A stretch of 64,000 nucleotides of DNA from contig CAWGGM010000010.1 of assembly GCA_963822115.1 (NCBI GenBank), positions 1-64,000 on the forward strand, in the 5' to 3' direction. Both the position numbers and the translations under genes were made by a program. This DNA is from CAWDXG01 sp963822115 (GTDB lineage Bacteria > Myxococcota_A > Polyangia > Polyangiales > Polyangiaceae). Under the pieces are notes generated by a model. The model was not told where the DNA came from, did no database searches, and was given only the letters and a program-made list of their open reading frames with translations. Of the stretch, positions 24,475-32,919 are shown piece by piece; the first letter of the stretch is position 1, and the number at the start of each line of letters is the position of its first letter.

Positions 24475-25449
24475 ATGAGTGAAGAGACCACGCCCACCGA
24501 GGGCAACGCCGAAGAACCCAAGGCCGAGGCGACCGCCGAGGCGACGGCCGGCACCGACCCGTTGCTCGAGGCCAATGCGACCGAGGTGCCGCGCACTGCG
24601 GTGCTCGCCGCCGAGCGCGCCATCGCTGCCGAGGAGTCGGAGCAGGCCCGCAAGCCGCGCGACCCGGCGGAGCCGATGTCGGTCCGCGAGCTGTTCGAGG
24701 CCGGTGTCCACTTCGGTCACCAGACCAAGCGCTGGAACCCGAAGATGCGCCCGTACATCTACGGCTCGCGCAGCGGCATCCACATCGTGGATCTCGACCA
24801 GACGGTGCAGCTGTTCAAGAAGGCGTTCGACTTCGTGTCGGACACGGTCGCCCGCGGCGGCAGCGTGCTGTTCGTCGGCACCAAGCGCCAGGCGCAGGAG
24901 ATCGTGCGCGAAGAGGCGGCGCGCGCCGGCATGTTCTTCGTCACCAACCGCTGGCTCGGCGGCACGCTGACCAACTTCCGCACCATGAAGCAGGGGCTGG
25001 ACCGCCTGCGCTCCATCGAGCGCATGCGCGAGGACGGCACCTACGAGCAGATCCCGAAGAAGGAAACGGTCAAGCTCGAGAAGGAGCGCGCGCGGCTCGA
25101 GAAGTACATCGGCGGGCTCAAGGGCATGGGCTCGGTGCCGCAGGCGGTGTTCATCATCGATCCCAGTCAGGAATCCATCGCCGTCAACGAGGCGCGCAAG
25201 CTGCACATCCCCATCGTCGCCATCACCGACACCAACTGCGATCCGGATGTGATCCAGTACGTGATCCCCGGCAACGACGACGCCATCCGCTCCATCCGCC
25301 TGCTCACCGGCGCCATCGCCGACGCCTGCACCTACGGCGCCGCGCGCCGCCGCGAGCACGCGCAGGGCCGTGAAGGCGGGTCTGCTGCTCCGGGTCGCGG
25401 TGGACCGGAAGCGCAGGTCATCTACCAGGCGCCGCGCCGCCAGAACTGA
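24475..25449 (+). CDS. rpsB: 30S ribosomal protein S2
   Basis: 324 residues, about 65-80 longer than the usual S2. The first about 67 residues are an acidic, Ala/Glu/Thr-rich extension. The S2 core begins at SVRELFEAGVHFGHQTKRWN and continues with MRPYIYGSRSGIHIVDLDQT, FVGTKRQAQE, NRWLGGTLTNF, PQAVFIIDPSQE, EARKLHIPIVAITDTNCDPD and VIPGNDDAIRSI. An in-frame ATG at 24676 would give a standard-length S2, but the ribosome-binding site GGAAGGAGAG supports 24475. Followed by tsf 87 bases downstream, the conserved rpsB-tsf order. Confidence 0.97.
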   Translation: MSEETTPTEGNAEEPKAEATAEATAGTDPLLEANATEVPRTAVLAAERAIAAEESEQARKPRDPAEPMSVRELFEAGVHFGHQTKRWNPKMRPYIYGSRSGIHIVDLDQTVQLFKKAFDFVSDTVARGGSVLFVGTKRQAQEIVREEAARAGMFFVTNRWLGGTLTNFRTMKQGLDRLRSIERMREDGTYEQIPKKETVKLEKERARLEKYIGGLKGMGSVPQAVFIIDPSQESIAVNEARKLHIPIVAITDTNCDPDVIQYVIPGNDDAIRSIRLLTGAIADACTYGAARRREHAQGREGGSAAPGRGGPEAQVIYQAPRRQN

Positions 25450-25536
25450 TTTTTCGTTGTGCGCCAGCGCGCCCGCCCGTCCTTCGGGGGACGACGCGGG
25501 CGCGACGGCTATCCCCTAGAGAAGAAGGAAGTAGAC

Positions 25537-26451
25537 ATGGCCCAGGTCAACATGCAGCAGGTCAAGGAGCTGCGCGATCGCACCCAGGCGGGACTGAACG
25601 ACTGCCGCGGCGCTCTCATCGAGTCCGAGGGCGACATGGACAAGGCGGTCGACATCATCCTGAAGAAGGGGCTCGCCAAGAGCGCCAAGCGCGCCGGTGC
25701 GGTCGCTTCGGAAGGTGTGGTCGAGGCGCGCGTCGCCGCCGACGGCAAGAGCGGTGTGCTCGTCGAGGTGAACATCCAGACCGACTTCGCCGCACGCAAC
25801 GAGGACTTCCTCGCGTTCGTGAAGAAGGTCGTCGACGCAGCCGAGACGGCGAAGGACGGCGCGGATCTGTCCGCCGAGCCCTATCCGGGCGGCGAAGGCA
25901 GCATCGAGGACAACCGCAAGGCGCTGGTCGGCAAGCTCGGCGAGAACATCACCGTGCGCCGCTGGCAGCGTCTGGCCGTCGACGGCAATGGCCTCGTGCA
26001 CTCCTACGTGCACATGGGCGGCAAGGTCGGCGTGCTGCTGGCGGTGAAGACGCCGTCCAGCGACGTGCCGGCTCCGGTCAAGGAGTTCGCCGACAACACC
26101 GCGATGCAGATCGCCGCGATGGCGCCGCAGTACCTCTCCACCAGCGAGGTGCCCGACGACGTGAAGGCCAAGCAGTCGGAGATCTTCGACGCCCAGCTCG
26201 CCGACGAGGGCAAGCCCGAGAAGGTCCGCCCCAAGATCATCGAAGGCAAGCTCGCCAAGTGGATGAAGGAGATCTGCCTGCTCGAGCAGCAGAGCGTGAT
26301 CGAGACCGACAAGACCATCGCCAAGCAGGTCGCCGCCCTCGGCGACGGCGTGGAGCTGGCCGGCTTCGTACGCTTCGAGCGCGGCGAAGGAGTCGAGAAG
26401 CCCCAGGGCGAAGACTTCGCGTCGGAAGTCGCGAAGATGGCCGGTAACTGA
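25537..26451 (+). CDS. tsf: Elongation factor Ts
   Basis: 304 residues. Nucleotide exchange factor for EF-Tu. The N-terminal UBA-like domain reads VKELRDRTQAGLNDCRGALI and contains the family-typical TxAGxxDCxxAL pattern; the TDFAARNEDF motif contacts EF-Tu. Two coiled subdomains follow. A ribosome-binding site GAAGAAGG precedes the ATG at 25537; the frame is open upstream but without similarity. Co-transcribed with rpsB. Confidence 0.97.
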   Translation: MAQVNMQQVKELRDRTQAGLNDCRGALIESEGDMDKAVDIILKKGLAKSAKRAGAVASEGVVEARVAADGKSGVLVEVNIQTDFAARNEDFLAFVKKVVDAAETAKDGADLSAEPYPGGEGSIEDNRKALVGKLGENITVRRWQRLAVDGNGLVHSYVHMGGKVGVLLAVKTPSSDVPAPVKEFADNTAMQIAAMAPQYLSTSEVPDDVKAKQSEIFDAQLADEGKPEKVRPKIIEGKLAKWMKEICLLEQQSVIETDKTIAKQVAALGDGVELAGFVRFERGEGVEKPQGEDFASEVAKMAGN

Positions 26452-26460
26452 GGCCCGCAA

Positions 26461-26494
26461 ACACCCTGGCGCCGTCGTGGGACGGCGCCGGTGT
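26461..26494 (+). terminator. Hairpin after tsf
   Basis: Perfect 9 bp stem GGCGCCGTC (26468-26476) and GACGGCGCC (26481-26489) with a 4 base loop, extended by ACACC/GGTGT after a 2 base bulge. It begins about 10 bases after the tsf stop. It lacks a T-tract, as is common in very GC-rich genomes. Confidence 0.6.
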
Positions 26495-26499
26495 GCGCG

Positions 26500-26714
26500 A
26501 CGGCGCGTCGTCTTGTGACGGCGCGCCGTTGACGCGTTGTGCGGGGGAGTGACGGTGCGCGGGCGCGTGACGTGCGGTGACGGTGCGGTGCGCGGGCGTG
26601 TGACGTGGAGCGACGGTGCGCGGGCGCGTGACGTGCGGTGACGGTGCGGCGCGCGGGCGTGTGACGTGGAGCGACGGTGCGGGGCGGGCGCGTGACGTGC
26701 GGTGACGGTGCGGT
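26500..26714. repeat. Approximate 61-bp tandem (GGGCGCGTGACGTGCGGTGA unit)
   Basis: GGGCGCGTGACGTGC occurs at 26561, 26622 and 26686 (61 then 64 bp). Half-units GGGCGTGTGACGTGGAGCGA lie between them. Non-coding; precedes the leader module of cluster 7. Confidence 0.7.
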
Positions 26715-26884
26715 GCGCCGTGGCGTTGGGCCCCCGTCCGGGCGCGGAGCGACCGGGCTTGGGGGCCCGCGTCGCGCGGAGCCCGCCGGGGCGCGGGGCG
26801 GAGCCCCGCCACGACCGGCGGCGAGCACGACGCGACGTTCAGAGACGGCGCAGCGTGGGGGCAGCGCATGAACGGGCTCTGAGC
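26715..26884. repeat. Leader module preceding array 7
   Basis: Hairpin with GGGCCCCCGTCCGG and CTTGGGGGCCC arms (about 26730-26770), then a GCGCGGGGCGGAGCCCCGCC inverted repeat also seen at about 32230, CGGCGAGCACGACGCGAC, and CGTGGGGGCAGC before the array. Confidence 0.65.
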
Positions 26885-27135
26885 GGGCATTTCGGTGAGC
26901 AAGCTGAAGCTTGGTGGTGGAAATGTCCGAAATGCGGGCATCCCGGTGAGCAAGTTGAAGCTTGGTGGTGGAAATGTCCGAAATGCGGGCATTTGGGGGC
27001 GCAAGCTCACTGGCGAGGGCTGAAATGCCAGAAATACGGGCATTTCAGGGCACAAGTTCAAGCTTGCTGGCGAAAATGTCCGAAATGCGGGCATCCCGGT
27101 GAGTAAGTTGAAGCTTGATGGTGGAAATGTCCGCC
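26885..27135. repeat. Palindromic BIME-like array, cluster 7
   Basis: ATGTCCG (or ATGCCAG) starts at 26923, 26974, 27025, 27076 and 27127, an unbroken 51 bp register over five units. Several stems are imperfect (GAAATGTCCG/CGGGCAT). The linker order is CAAGCTGAAGCTTG, CAAGTTGAAGCTTG, CAAGCTCACTGGCG, CAAGTTCAAGCTTG, as in other clusters. The last unit grades into the 22 bp tandem. Confidence 0.9.
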
Positions 27136-27411
27136 CGCCGTACACATCGCCGCCGCCCGCCGTACACATCGCCGCCGCCCGCCGTACACATCGCCGCCGC
27201 CCGCCGTACACATCGCCGCCGCCCGCCGTACACATCGCCGCCGCCCGCCGTACACATCGCCGCCGCCCGCCGTACACATCGCCGCCGCCCGCCGTACACA
27301 TCGCCGCCGCCCGCCGTACACATCGCCGCCGCCCGCCGTACACATCGCCGCCGCCCGCCGTACACATCGCCGCCGCCCGCCGTACACATCGCCGCCGCCC
27401 GCCGTGCAGCC
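27136..27411. repeat. 22-bp tandem repeat, 12 copies (GTACACATCGCCGCCGCCCG unit)
   Basis: GTACACATC starts at 27140 and every 22 bases to 27382 (12 exact copies); the last unit degrades to CCGTGCAG just before the kinase stop codon at 27412. The copies are essentially identical, implying recent expansion or active homogenisation. The unit is not a multiple of three, and all frames stay open by chance only. Confidence 0.95.
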
Positions 27412-29340
27412 CTAGAGCCCGGAACCCGGCAGCCCCGCGGGCGGAACCGTGGCGTGGTGGATCGGGTGTGGATGCGGGGCGGCGTGGTGCGGCGCGGGGC
27501 GGGCGCGGGGCGGCGCCGTGGCGGGGCTGGGAGCCGGCTTCGCCGCGGGCTTGGCCGGCGCCTTGACCGGTGGAGCCGCCGCCGAAGCCGCGGACGGAGC
27601 CGCCGAGGCCGCAGCCGCCAGCGCGGAGGGCGCCGCAGAGCCGGGAGCCGCACTGGCAGGCGCCGACGCCGGAGCCGCCGGGACCACCGCCGATGGCACG
27701 GCCTGCACCCGCGCGCTGGGCGGAGCCGCCGCGCTCGCCGCCAGCGGGGCATCGGCCGTGTGGCGCGAGCCAATCACGAGCCAGGCGCCGACCCCGAGCA
27801 CGCCGAGCGTGACGAGCGCCGCCAGTCCGAGAGCCACGGCCAGCCCGGCTCCGCGAGCCGGCGTGCCTGCGATGGATGGCGGGCGTTCGGACTCGACGGG
27901 CGGGGGTGTCTCGCCGCCCAGGGCGGCGGCAGGCACGGCCGTGCGCGTGGGCGGCGGCTCCTCGACGGGGCGCGGCCGCTCGCCGAGCTCCTCCAGCGTT
28001 AGCGTGCGGTCGACAGGCGCTGCCTGGACCGATGCGGGCAAGCCCCCTGGCGCGGCCTGACCTGCACCGGGATGCCAGTCGGGCAGCGACGTGGACGTCG
28101 CGTCCACCGGCAACTCTGGCGCGGCCGCGCGCGGCGGATCGGAGCGCCGCGCCTCGTAGCCCGCGCGCGGCGGATCGGAGCGGCGCGCCCCCATCTCGTC
28201 CATCCGCACGGTGCGCTTGGGGTCGAGCACCGTCGTGTCGCCGCCCGGAGGCCCGGAGGGCACCGTCGCGTCGAGCCGGGCGGACGGCACCGTGGCGTCG
28301 GGCGGCAGCCGTATCGTCGCGTCGAACTGCGCCGACGCGCGGGGGGACGCCGGCCGCGTCTGCTCCACGGGCGGCCCGGAAGGCCGCGCGGGCGGTGCGG
28401 AGGCGCGCGCCGGCGGCGGATAGTTGCCGCCCGGGACCGGCGGCGGATAGCTCGCGCCCGCCACGGGCACCACCGCACCGAGCTGCACCGCGATCTGCCG
28501 CAGTGCTTCGGCCACGCGGCGCGCGCTGGGCGGCCGCGCGCGCGGATCCTTCTCGAGCAGGCTCGCCACGATCTGGTCCAGCTCGGCGGGCACACCAGCG
28601 ACCAGCGACGCCAGCCGGGGTGGAACCTGCGACAGGTGGGCGAGCAAGAGCTTGTTGGCTTCGGACACGTCATCGAACGGCCCGCGCCCTGCGATCATCT
28701 CGAACAGGATGAGTCCGGCCGCGTACAGATCCGCGCGCCCGTCGACCCGATCGCCCCGCGCCTGCTCCGGCGACATGTAGCGTGGCGTGCCGATGGCCAC
28801 GCCGCGCGCGGTGATCACCTCGGCGCTCGACGACGCGATCTTCGCGATGCCGAAGTCGAGCAGCTTCACCCCGCCGCCGGCCAGCAGGAAGATGTTCGGC
28901 GGCTTCACGTCGCGGTGCACGATGCCGATCTCGTGCGCCGCGCTCAGCCCATCGAGCACGCCCGCCGCCACCATCAACGCCTCGGTCACCGGCAGGCGCC
29001 GATCGCGCCTGAGCCGATCGGAGAGCGTCTCGCCGTCCAGCCGCTCCATGACGTAGAACGGCACGCCGTTTCCGCTCGTCCCCGCGTCGGTGACGTTCAC
29101 GATGCAGGGATGCTCGAGCCGCGCGAGCGCGCGCCACTCCTGGCGCAGGCGCGCCACCAGATCCTTGCGCCGCGACAGCTCGCGCAGCAGAGCCTTGAGC
29201 ACGAAGCGCTTGCCGAGCTCGGTGTGCTCAACGTCGTAGACCGAGCCCATGCCCCCGGCGCCGATCATCCCGATCACGCGGTAGCGGGTGCCCGGCACGG
29301 TCTCGCCGTCGGCGAATTCGCGAACCAGCTCGCTGCTCAT
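27412..29340 (-). CDS. Membrane Ser/Thr protein kinase
   Basis: 642 residues. Hanks-type kinase domain (about 20-285): glycine loop GAGGMGSVY, lysine in FVLKALL, catalytic HRDVKPPNIF, LLDFGIAK, GTPRYMSPEQA in the activation/P+1 region and DLYAAGLILFEM. A Pro/Ala/Ser-rich juxtamembrane region (about 300-500) includes TVRMDEM and several DATVPS repeats. One transmembrane helix (GAGLAVALGLAALVTLGVLG) lies at about 510-535; an Ala/Pro-rich C-terminal tail ends in HHATVPPAGLPGSGL. Domain order suggests a cytosolic kinase and a periplasmic low-complexity tail. The 22 bp array abuts its 3' end. Substrate unknown. Confidence 0.94.
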   Translation of the reverse strand: MSSELVREFADGETVPGTRYRVIGMIGAGGMGSVYDVEHTELGKRFVLKALLRELSRRKDLVARLRQEWRALARLEHPCIVNVTDAGTSGNGVPFYVMERLDGETLSDRLRRDRRLPVTEALMVAAGVLDGLSAAHEIGIVHRDVKPPNIFLLAGGGVKLLDFGIAKIASSSAEVITARGVAIGTPRYMSPEQARGDRVDGRADLYAAGLILFEMIAGRGPFDDVSEANKLLLAHLSQVPPRLASLVAGVPAELDQIVASLLEKDPRARPPSARRVAEALRQIAVQLGAVVPVAGASYPPPVPGGNYPPPARASAPPARPSGPPVEQTRPASPRASAQFDATIRLPPDATVPSARLDATVPSGPPGGDTTVLDPKRTVRMDEMGARRSDPPRAGYEARRSDPPRAAAPELPVDATSTSLPDWHPGAGQAAPGGLPASVQAAPVDRTLTLEELGERPRPVEEPPPTRTAVPAAALGGETPPPVESERPPSIAGTPARGAGLAVALGLAALVTLGVLGVGAWLVIGSRHTADAPLAASAAAPPSARVQAVPSAVVPAAPASAPASAAPGSAAPSALAAAASAAPSAASAAAPPVKAPAKPAAKPAPSPATAPPRARPAPHHAAPHPHPIHHATVPPAGLPGSGL

Positions 29341-29449
29341 GGGCGCTGTTTCCTGTCACACATGCCGTGCATGGCCCCACATCCGGCGCCCGGCCGAGCC
29401 TATCTCCATTGGGGGAGCTCGGGGACCGATTTCCGGAGCCCCGCCGCGC

Positions 29450-30880
29450 TCACGTGTCGGTCGAGTGCTCCGCCTCGGTGACGGTCCTGGCGGCACCGGC
29501 CGCGATTTCCTTCGGGAGCATGACCCGCCCCAGAATCATCCCGCCAACACCAGCGGCGAGGGAACCCACCAGGATCGCCAGCTTGGCCACGCCGAGCTGG
29601 GTCGCGTCGTGGAAGGCGAGCTGCGCGACGAACAGCGCCATGGTGAAGCCCACGCCGCCCACGACACCCACCACCAGGAGGCCCCGCCAGTCGACCCCAC
29701 GCGGCAGCGCGCACAGCCCGAGCTTCACCGACAGGAGGCTCACGAGCACGATGCCGATCGGCTTGCCGAACATCAGCCCCAGCGCGACGCCCGCCGCGAT
29801 CGTCGTCGAGCCCTCGAGGCCGAAGTGCACCTGCCCCACCGTGACGCCCGCATTCGCCAGCGCGAACAGCGGCATGATGCCGAAGGCGACCCACGGGCTG
29901 AGCTGCGCCTCAAGCGTCACCACCGGCGGCAGCGCCTCGCGCCGCGCCTTGTCCAGCCGCGCCAGCGGGTCGACCAGCGCGTGGTGATCGTGCTCCCCGG
30001 TGTGTGCGCGATCGCGGAACTCGTCCAGCGCGTCGTCGGCCTCGTGCAGGAAACCCTCCTCGCCGAACCAGGAGCGCGCCGGCGTCAGGAGCCCAAGGAC
30101 CACGCCGGCGATGGTCGGGTGCACCCCCGCCTCCAACATGCCGATCCAGATCACGACGCCCGGAACGACGTAGGCGATGGCCTGCCGCACGCCGAAGCGC
30201 TGCATGGTGATCACGCCGATCACCCCCGCCGCGGCGATCCCGAGCCCGATCATGTCCACGCCCGCCGAATAGAAGAAGGCGATGACCAGGATGGCGCCGA
30301 TGTCGTCGATGACCGCCAGCGCCAGCAGCAGCACGCGCAGCGCTGCGGGCACCCGCTTGCCCACCAGCGTCAGCACGCCCACCGCGAAGGCGATGTCCGT
30401 CGCCATCGGCACCCCCCAGCCGTGGTGCGTGAGCTTCGTCGGGTTCAGCGACAGATAGATCAGCGCGGGGACCAGCATGCCGCCCAGCGCGGCGGCGAGG
30501 GGCAGCGCCGCACGCTTCAGATCGCTGAGCTCCCCGGCGTGGATCTCGCGGCGGATCTCGAGGCCGACGACGAAGAAGAAGATCACCATCAGGCCGTCGT
30601 TGATCCAGAAGTGCAGATCCTTCCGGAACACCCAGCGACCGACACCGAACGAGATGGGCGTGTGCCAGAGCGCCTCGTAGCTGTGCTGCCAGGGCGAGTT
30701 GGCCCAGACCATCGCCGCCACCGCGGTGATCAACAGCACGATGCCGCTGGCTGCCTGGATTTTCAGGAAGCGTTCCAGCGGCCGCATCAGCTTGCGCGCC
30801 GCGTGGTGCGCCGGAGCCCAGGCCTCCGGCGGCGGGCGCACCGTCCGGGGGTGCGGCTGGTTGTCGGTCGTTTCGCTCAT
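29450..30880 (-). CDS. nhaA: Na+/H+ antiporter NhaA
   Basis: 476 residues. Secondary transporter exchanging sodium for protons. The paired aspartates of the transport site are visible in LALAVIDDIGAILVIAFFY. Other family segments are FFFVVGLEIRREIHAGELSD, PMATDIAFAVGVL, GVHPTIAGVVLGLLTP and PLFALANAGV. Contains a longer than usual cytosolic loop after helix VIII (about 315-360, EEGFLHEADDALDEFRDRAH). Start at MSETTDNQ (30880), whose ATG overlaps the upstream stop by 4 bases, so it is co-transcribed with the DUF4190-type gene. Confidence 0.95.
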   Translation of the reverse strand: MSETTDNQPHPRTVRPPPEAWAPAHHAARKLMRPLERFLKIQAASGIVLLITAVAAMVWANSPWQHSYEALWHTPISFGVGRWVFRKDLHFWINDGLMVIFFFVVGLEIRREIHAGELSDLKRAALPLAAALGGMLVPALIYLSLNPTKLTHHGWGVPMATDIAFAVGVLTLVGKRVPAALRVLLLALAVIDDIGAILVIAFFYSAGVDMIGLGIAAAGVIGVITMQRFGVRQAIAYVVPGVVIWIGMLEAGVHPTIAGVVLGLLTPARSWFGEEGFLHEADDALDEFRDRAHTGEHDHHALVDPLARLDKARREALPPVVTLEAQLSPWVAFGIMPLFALANAGVTVGQVHFGLEGSTTIAAGVALGLMFGKPIGIVLVSLLSVKLGLCALPRGVDWRGLLVVGVVGGVGFTMALFVAQLAFHDATQLGVAKLAILVGSLAAGVGGMILGRVMLPKEIAAGAARTVTEAEHSTDT

Positions 30881-31434
30881 CCGAAAGTCGAAGCGAGGGC
30901 CATCACCAGCCCCACCGCGCTGAGCAGCAGGTTCACCGCCCCCAGGATGATGCCCGCCAGCGCCATACCCGCGCCGCCCACGGCCGCGGGGTTCTGCCGA
31001 GCTGCCTTGCGACCCATCACCCCCGCCACGATCGCCGTCACTCCGGTCAGCGGCCCCAGACACATCAGAAAGCCGCAGATCAGCGCCACCACCGCCGCCG
31101 TGCTCGCCGGCGGTTTCTCCCCGCGCGGCAACCCCGTCTGCGGATCCAGCGTCGTCGCGTACAGCGCCATCGTCTGCGGGCTACCCGTCATCGGCTTGCC
31201 CCCACCCGGCGGCGCAGGCGCGAACCCGCCACCCGGCGGTGCCGCGGGACGTCCAGGCGGCCCGGGCGGCGCAGGCGGCCCGGGCGGCGCAGGCGGCCCG
31301 GGCGGCGCAGGTGGCCCCGGCGGCGCAGGTGGCCCCGGCGGCGCAGGTGGCCCCGGCGGCGGATAGCCTCCACCGGGTGGCGGCTGCCAACCGCCCTGCG
31401 CCACGATAGACGTGCCCACGTCCGTCATGGGCAT
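30877..31434 (-). CDS. DUF4190-like small membrane protein with Pro/Gly-rich N-terminus
   Basis: 185 residues. N-terminal half is GGYPPPGPP followed by GPPAPP repeats (DNA repeats at about 31255-31355), a disordered cytosolic segment. The C-terminal half has two membrane helices: ASTAAVVALICGFLMCLGPL, TGVTAIVAGVMGRKA, then GMALAGIILGAVNLLLSAVG. This matches DUF4190, membrane proteins of unknown function. First gene of a two-gene unit with nhaA. It may modulate or localise the antiporter, but this is only positional inference. Confidence 0.8.
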   Translation of the reverse strand: MPMTDVGTSIVAQGGWQPPPGGGYPPPGPPAPPGPPAPPGPPAPPGPPAPPGPPAPPGPPGRPAAPPGGGFAPAPPGGGKPMTGSPQTMALYATTLDPQTGLPRGEKPPASTAAVVALICGFLMCLGPLTGVTAIVAGVMGRKAARQNPAAVGGAGMALAGIILGAVNLLLSAVGLVMALASTFG

Positions 31435-31699
31435 CTTCTAGACGACCCGAAGCGAATCTGGAACAGCATGCCGCCCGTTTCGCATAGGTCCGCCCGCCGC
31501 GCGCTGCCACCGTTTGCGGACGCAGCGCCCCTGGCGGCGCGACATGTGGGCTCGCGGCGCGGGCCGTGATCGCGCGGCGCGGGCGGTCGTTGCACGACGC
31601 ACTTCGCTCGGCGCGTGGCGCGGCTGGTCGTCGCGCGGCGCGGGGGCGGCCGAGGTCGTCCGGGAGCGGCCGCGCGCGGCGCTCGCGATGGATTATGTA
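31435..31699. other. Intergenic, GC-rich, no gene seen
   Basis: Contains short direct repeats of GCGGCGCGGGC but no open frame with recognisable similarity and no clear promoter. Precedes the homogeneous 51 bp tandem. Confidence 0.4.
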
Positions 31700-32045
31700 A
31701 ACCGCCTCACGCGCATTTCCACCCTCCCGGACGCCCGACGAACCCGATATGCGCGCCTCACGCGCATTTCCACCCTCCCGGACGCCCGACGAACCCGATA
31801 TGCGCGCCTCACGCGCATTTCCACCCTCCCGGACGCCCGACGAACCCGATATGCGCGCCTCACGCGCATTTCCACCCTCCCGGACGCCCGACGAACCCGA
31901 TATGCGCGCCTCACGCGCATTTCCACCCTCCCGGACGCCCGACGAACCCGATATGCGCGCCTCACGCGCATTTCCACCCTCCCGGACGCCCGACGAACCC
32001 GATATGCGCGCCTCACGCGCATTTCCACCCTCCCAGAGCGCGACC
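31700..32045. repeat. Homogeneous 51-bp tandem repeat, about 6.8 copies
   Basis: GCGCATTTCC starts at 31711, 31762, 31813, 31864, 31915, 31966 and 32017, all 51 bp apart and virtually identical. Each junction forms a stem ATGCGCG/CGCGCAT with a 5 base loop CCTCA, in the same position and with the same flanks (GATATG, ATTTCC) as the ATGCCCG/CGGGCAT stem of the other arrays. Long open frames through it (51 = 3 x 17) are by-products. Confidence 0.95.
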
Positions 32046-32099
32046 AGAACGAAATGCACGCCCCGGACCGCCCACACTCCCGCGGGCCGCGCACTGCTC

Positions 32100-32290
32100 G
32101 TGGGACCCTCGCGCGGGCGCAGGCCGGCTGGGCGGAACGACGCCGGAGCTTGCCGCGCGGCGCGGGGGCGCGGCGCCGAGCTCCGGCCGGCCGAGCACCG
32201 CGCGTGAGGGACCCGGGCGCGCGCAGCCCACGGGGCGCGGGGCGGAGCCCCGCCACGAACGACGGCGAGCACGCCCGGCGCCGGCGCGAC
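32100..32290. repeat. Leader-type module with GGGACCCTCGCGC inverted repeat
   Basis: Arms GGGACCCTCGCGCGGGCGCAG and CCGCGCGTGAGGGACCC (32103-32215), then GGGGCGCGGGGCGGAGCCCC and CGGCGAGCACG, segments shared with 22000-22115 and 26790-26840. Non-coding. Confidence 0.6.
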
Positions 32291-32419
32291 GACACACGCT
32301 GGGGAGCAACACTAATTTGCAATAGTCACTGCCATTTACACATCACATCCTCGTGCAGAACTCGAATGTTTGCGGAGATGCCCCGTTGCGTCGGTCCCCT
32401 GCAGCATATTGTCGGGGCA

Positions 32420-32675
32420 CAGTCCGGGCATCTACGCCCGCATGCTTCAACTTGCTCGGGAAAATGCCCGTTTTGCGGGCATCCACGCCGGCATGCTTCA
32501 ACTTGCTCGGGAAAATGCCCGTTTTGCGGGCATTTCACCCCTTCTCGCCGAGCTTGCCCGCCGAAATGCCCGCTTTCCGGACTTTTTCACAGCCATGCTT
32601 TGACTTGCTCGGGGAAATGCCCGCATTCCGGGCATTTATGCCACCATGCTTCAACTTCCTCCGCAAGATGCCCGC
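32420..32675. repeat. Palindromic BIME-like array, cluster 8 (diverged)
   Basis: ATGCCCG starts at 32464, 32515, 32566, 32617 and 32668 in exact 51 bp steps, although the linkers here differ from other clusters (GCATGCTTCAACTTGCTCGG). Stems include AAAATGCCCG/GCGGGCAT. The last two stems are imperfect. Confidence 0.88.
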
Positions 32676-32764
32676 ACCCCGCGCCCACGCCCCGCACCCC
32701 GCGCCCACGCCCCGCACCCCGCGCCCCACGCCCCGCACCCCGCGCCCCGCGCGTTCTCCTTCTG
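32676..32764. repeat. Short GC-rich tandem (CGCGCCCACGCCCCGCACCC)
   Basis: About four copies of a 19-20 bp unit (CCCGCGCCCACGCCCCGCA) directly after the array. Non-coding. Confidence 0.75.
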
Positions 32765-32890
32765 GGGGATGCCCCGCGCGCTGCCCGTCGCTGCACGGTG
32801 CGCCGCTCTCCGCTGCGCTGCGCGCGCCGCGGGCCCACCAAGGCCGGCCTGCGGCCGGCCGGGGGCCCTCCGCCGAACCGCGCGGTGGAG
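32765..32890 (-). repeat. Leader module in reverse orientation
   Basis: On the minus strand this reads GGGCCCCCGGCCGG, GCAGGCCGGCCTTGG, GGGCCCGCGGCGCGCGCAG, then AGCGGCGCACCGTGCAGCGA. This is the same order as the leader at 14440-14564. The associated palindromic array (32420-32675) lies on its downstream side in this orientation too. Confidence 0.55.
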
Positions 32891-32919
32891 TGCCAGGACA
32901 TCGCTAGCAGTCGACCCAG

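Noticed and set aside
26004..27367. Minus-strand frames across the tsf 3' end and repeat region
   Set aside because: They are composed of repeat-encoded low complexity and antisense of tsf.
27058..27566. Repetitive coding sequence with CTAGGGDVYGG-type peptide repeats
   Set aside because: Product of the 22-bp tandem; the peptide appears in several frames on both strands and there is no start signal. The kinase gene ends at its edge.
29288..31366. 692-codon plus-strand frame opposite nhaA
   Set aside because: Antisense shadow of nhaA and the DUF4190-like gene, His/Arg/Asp-rich with no motif.
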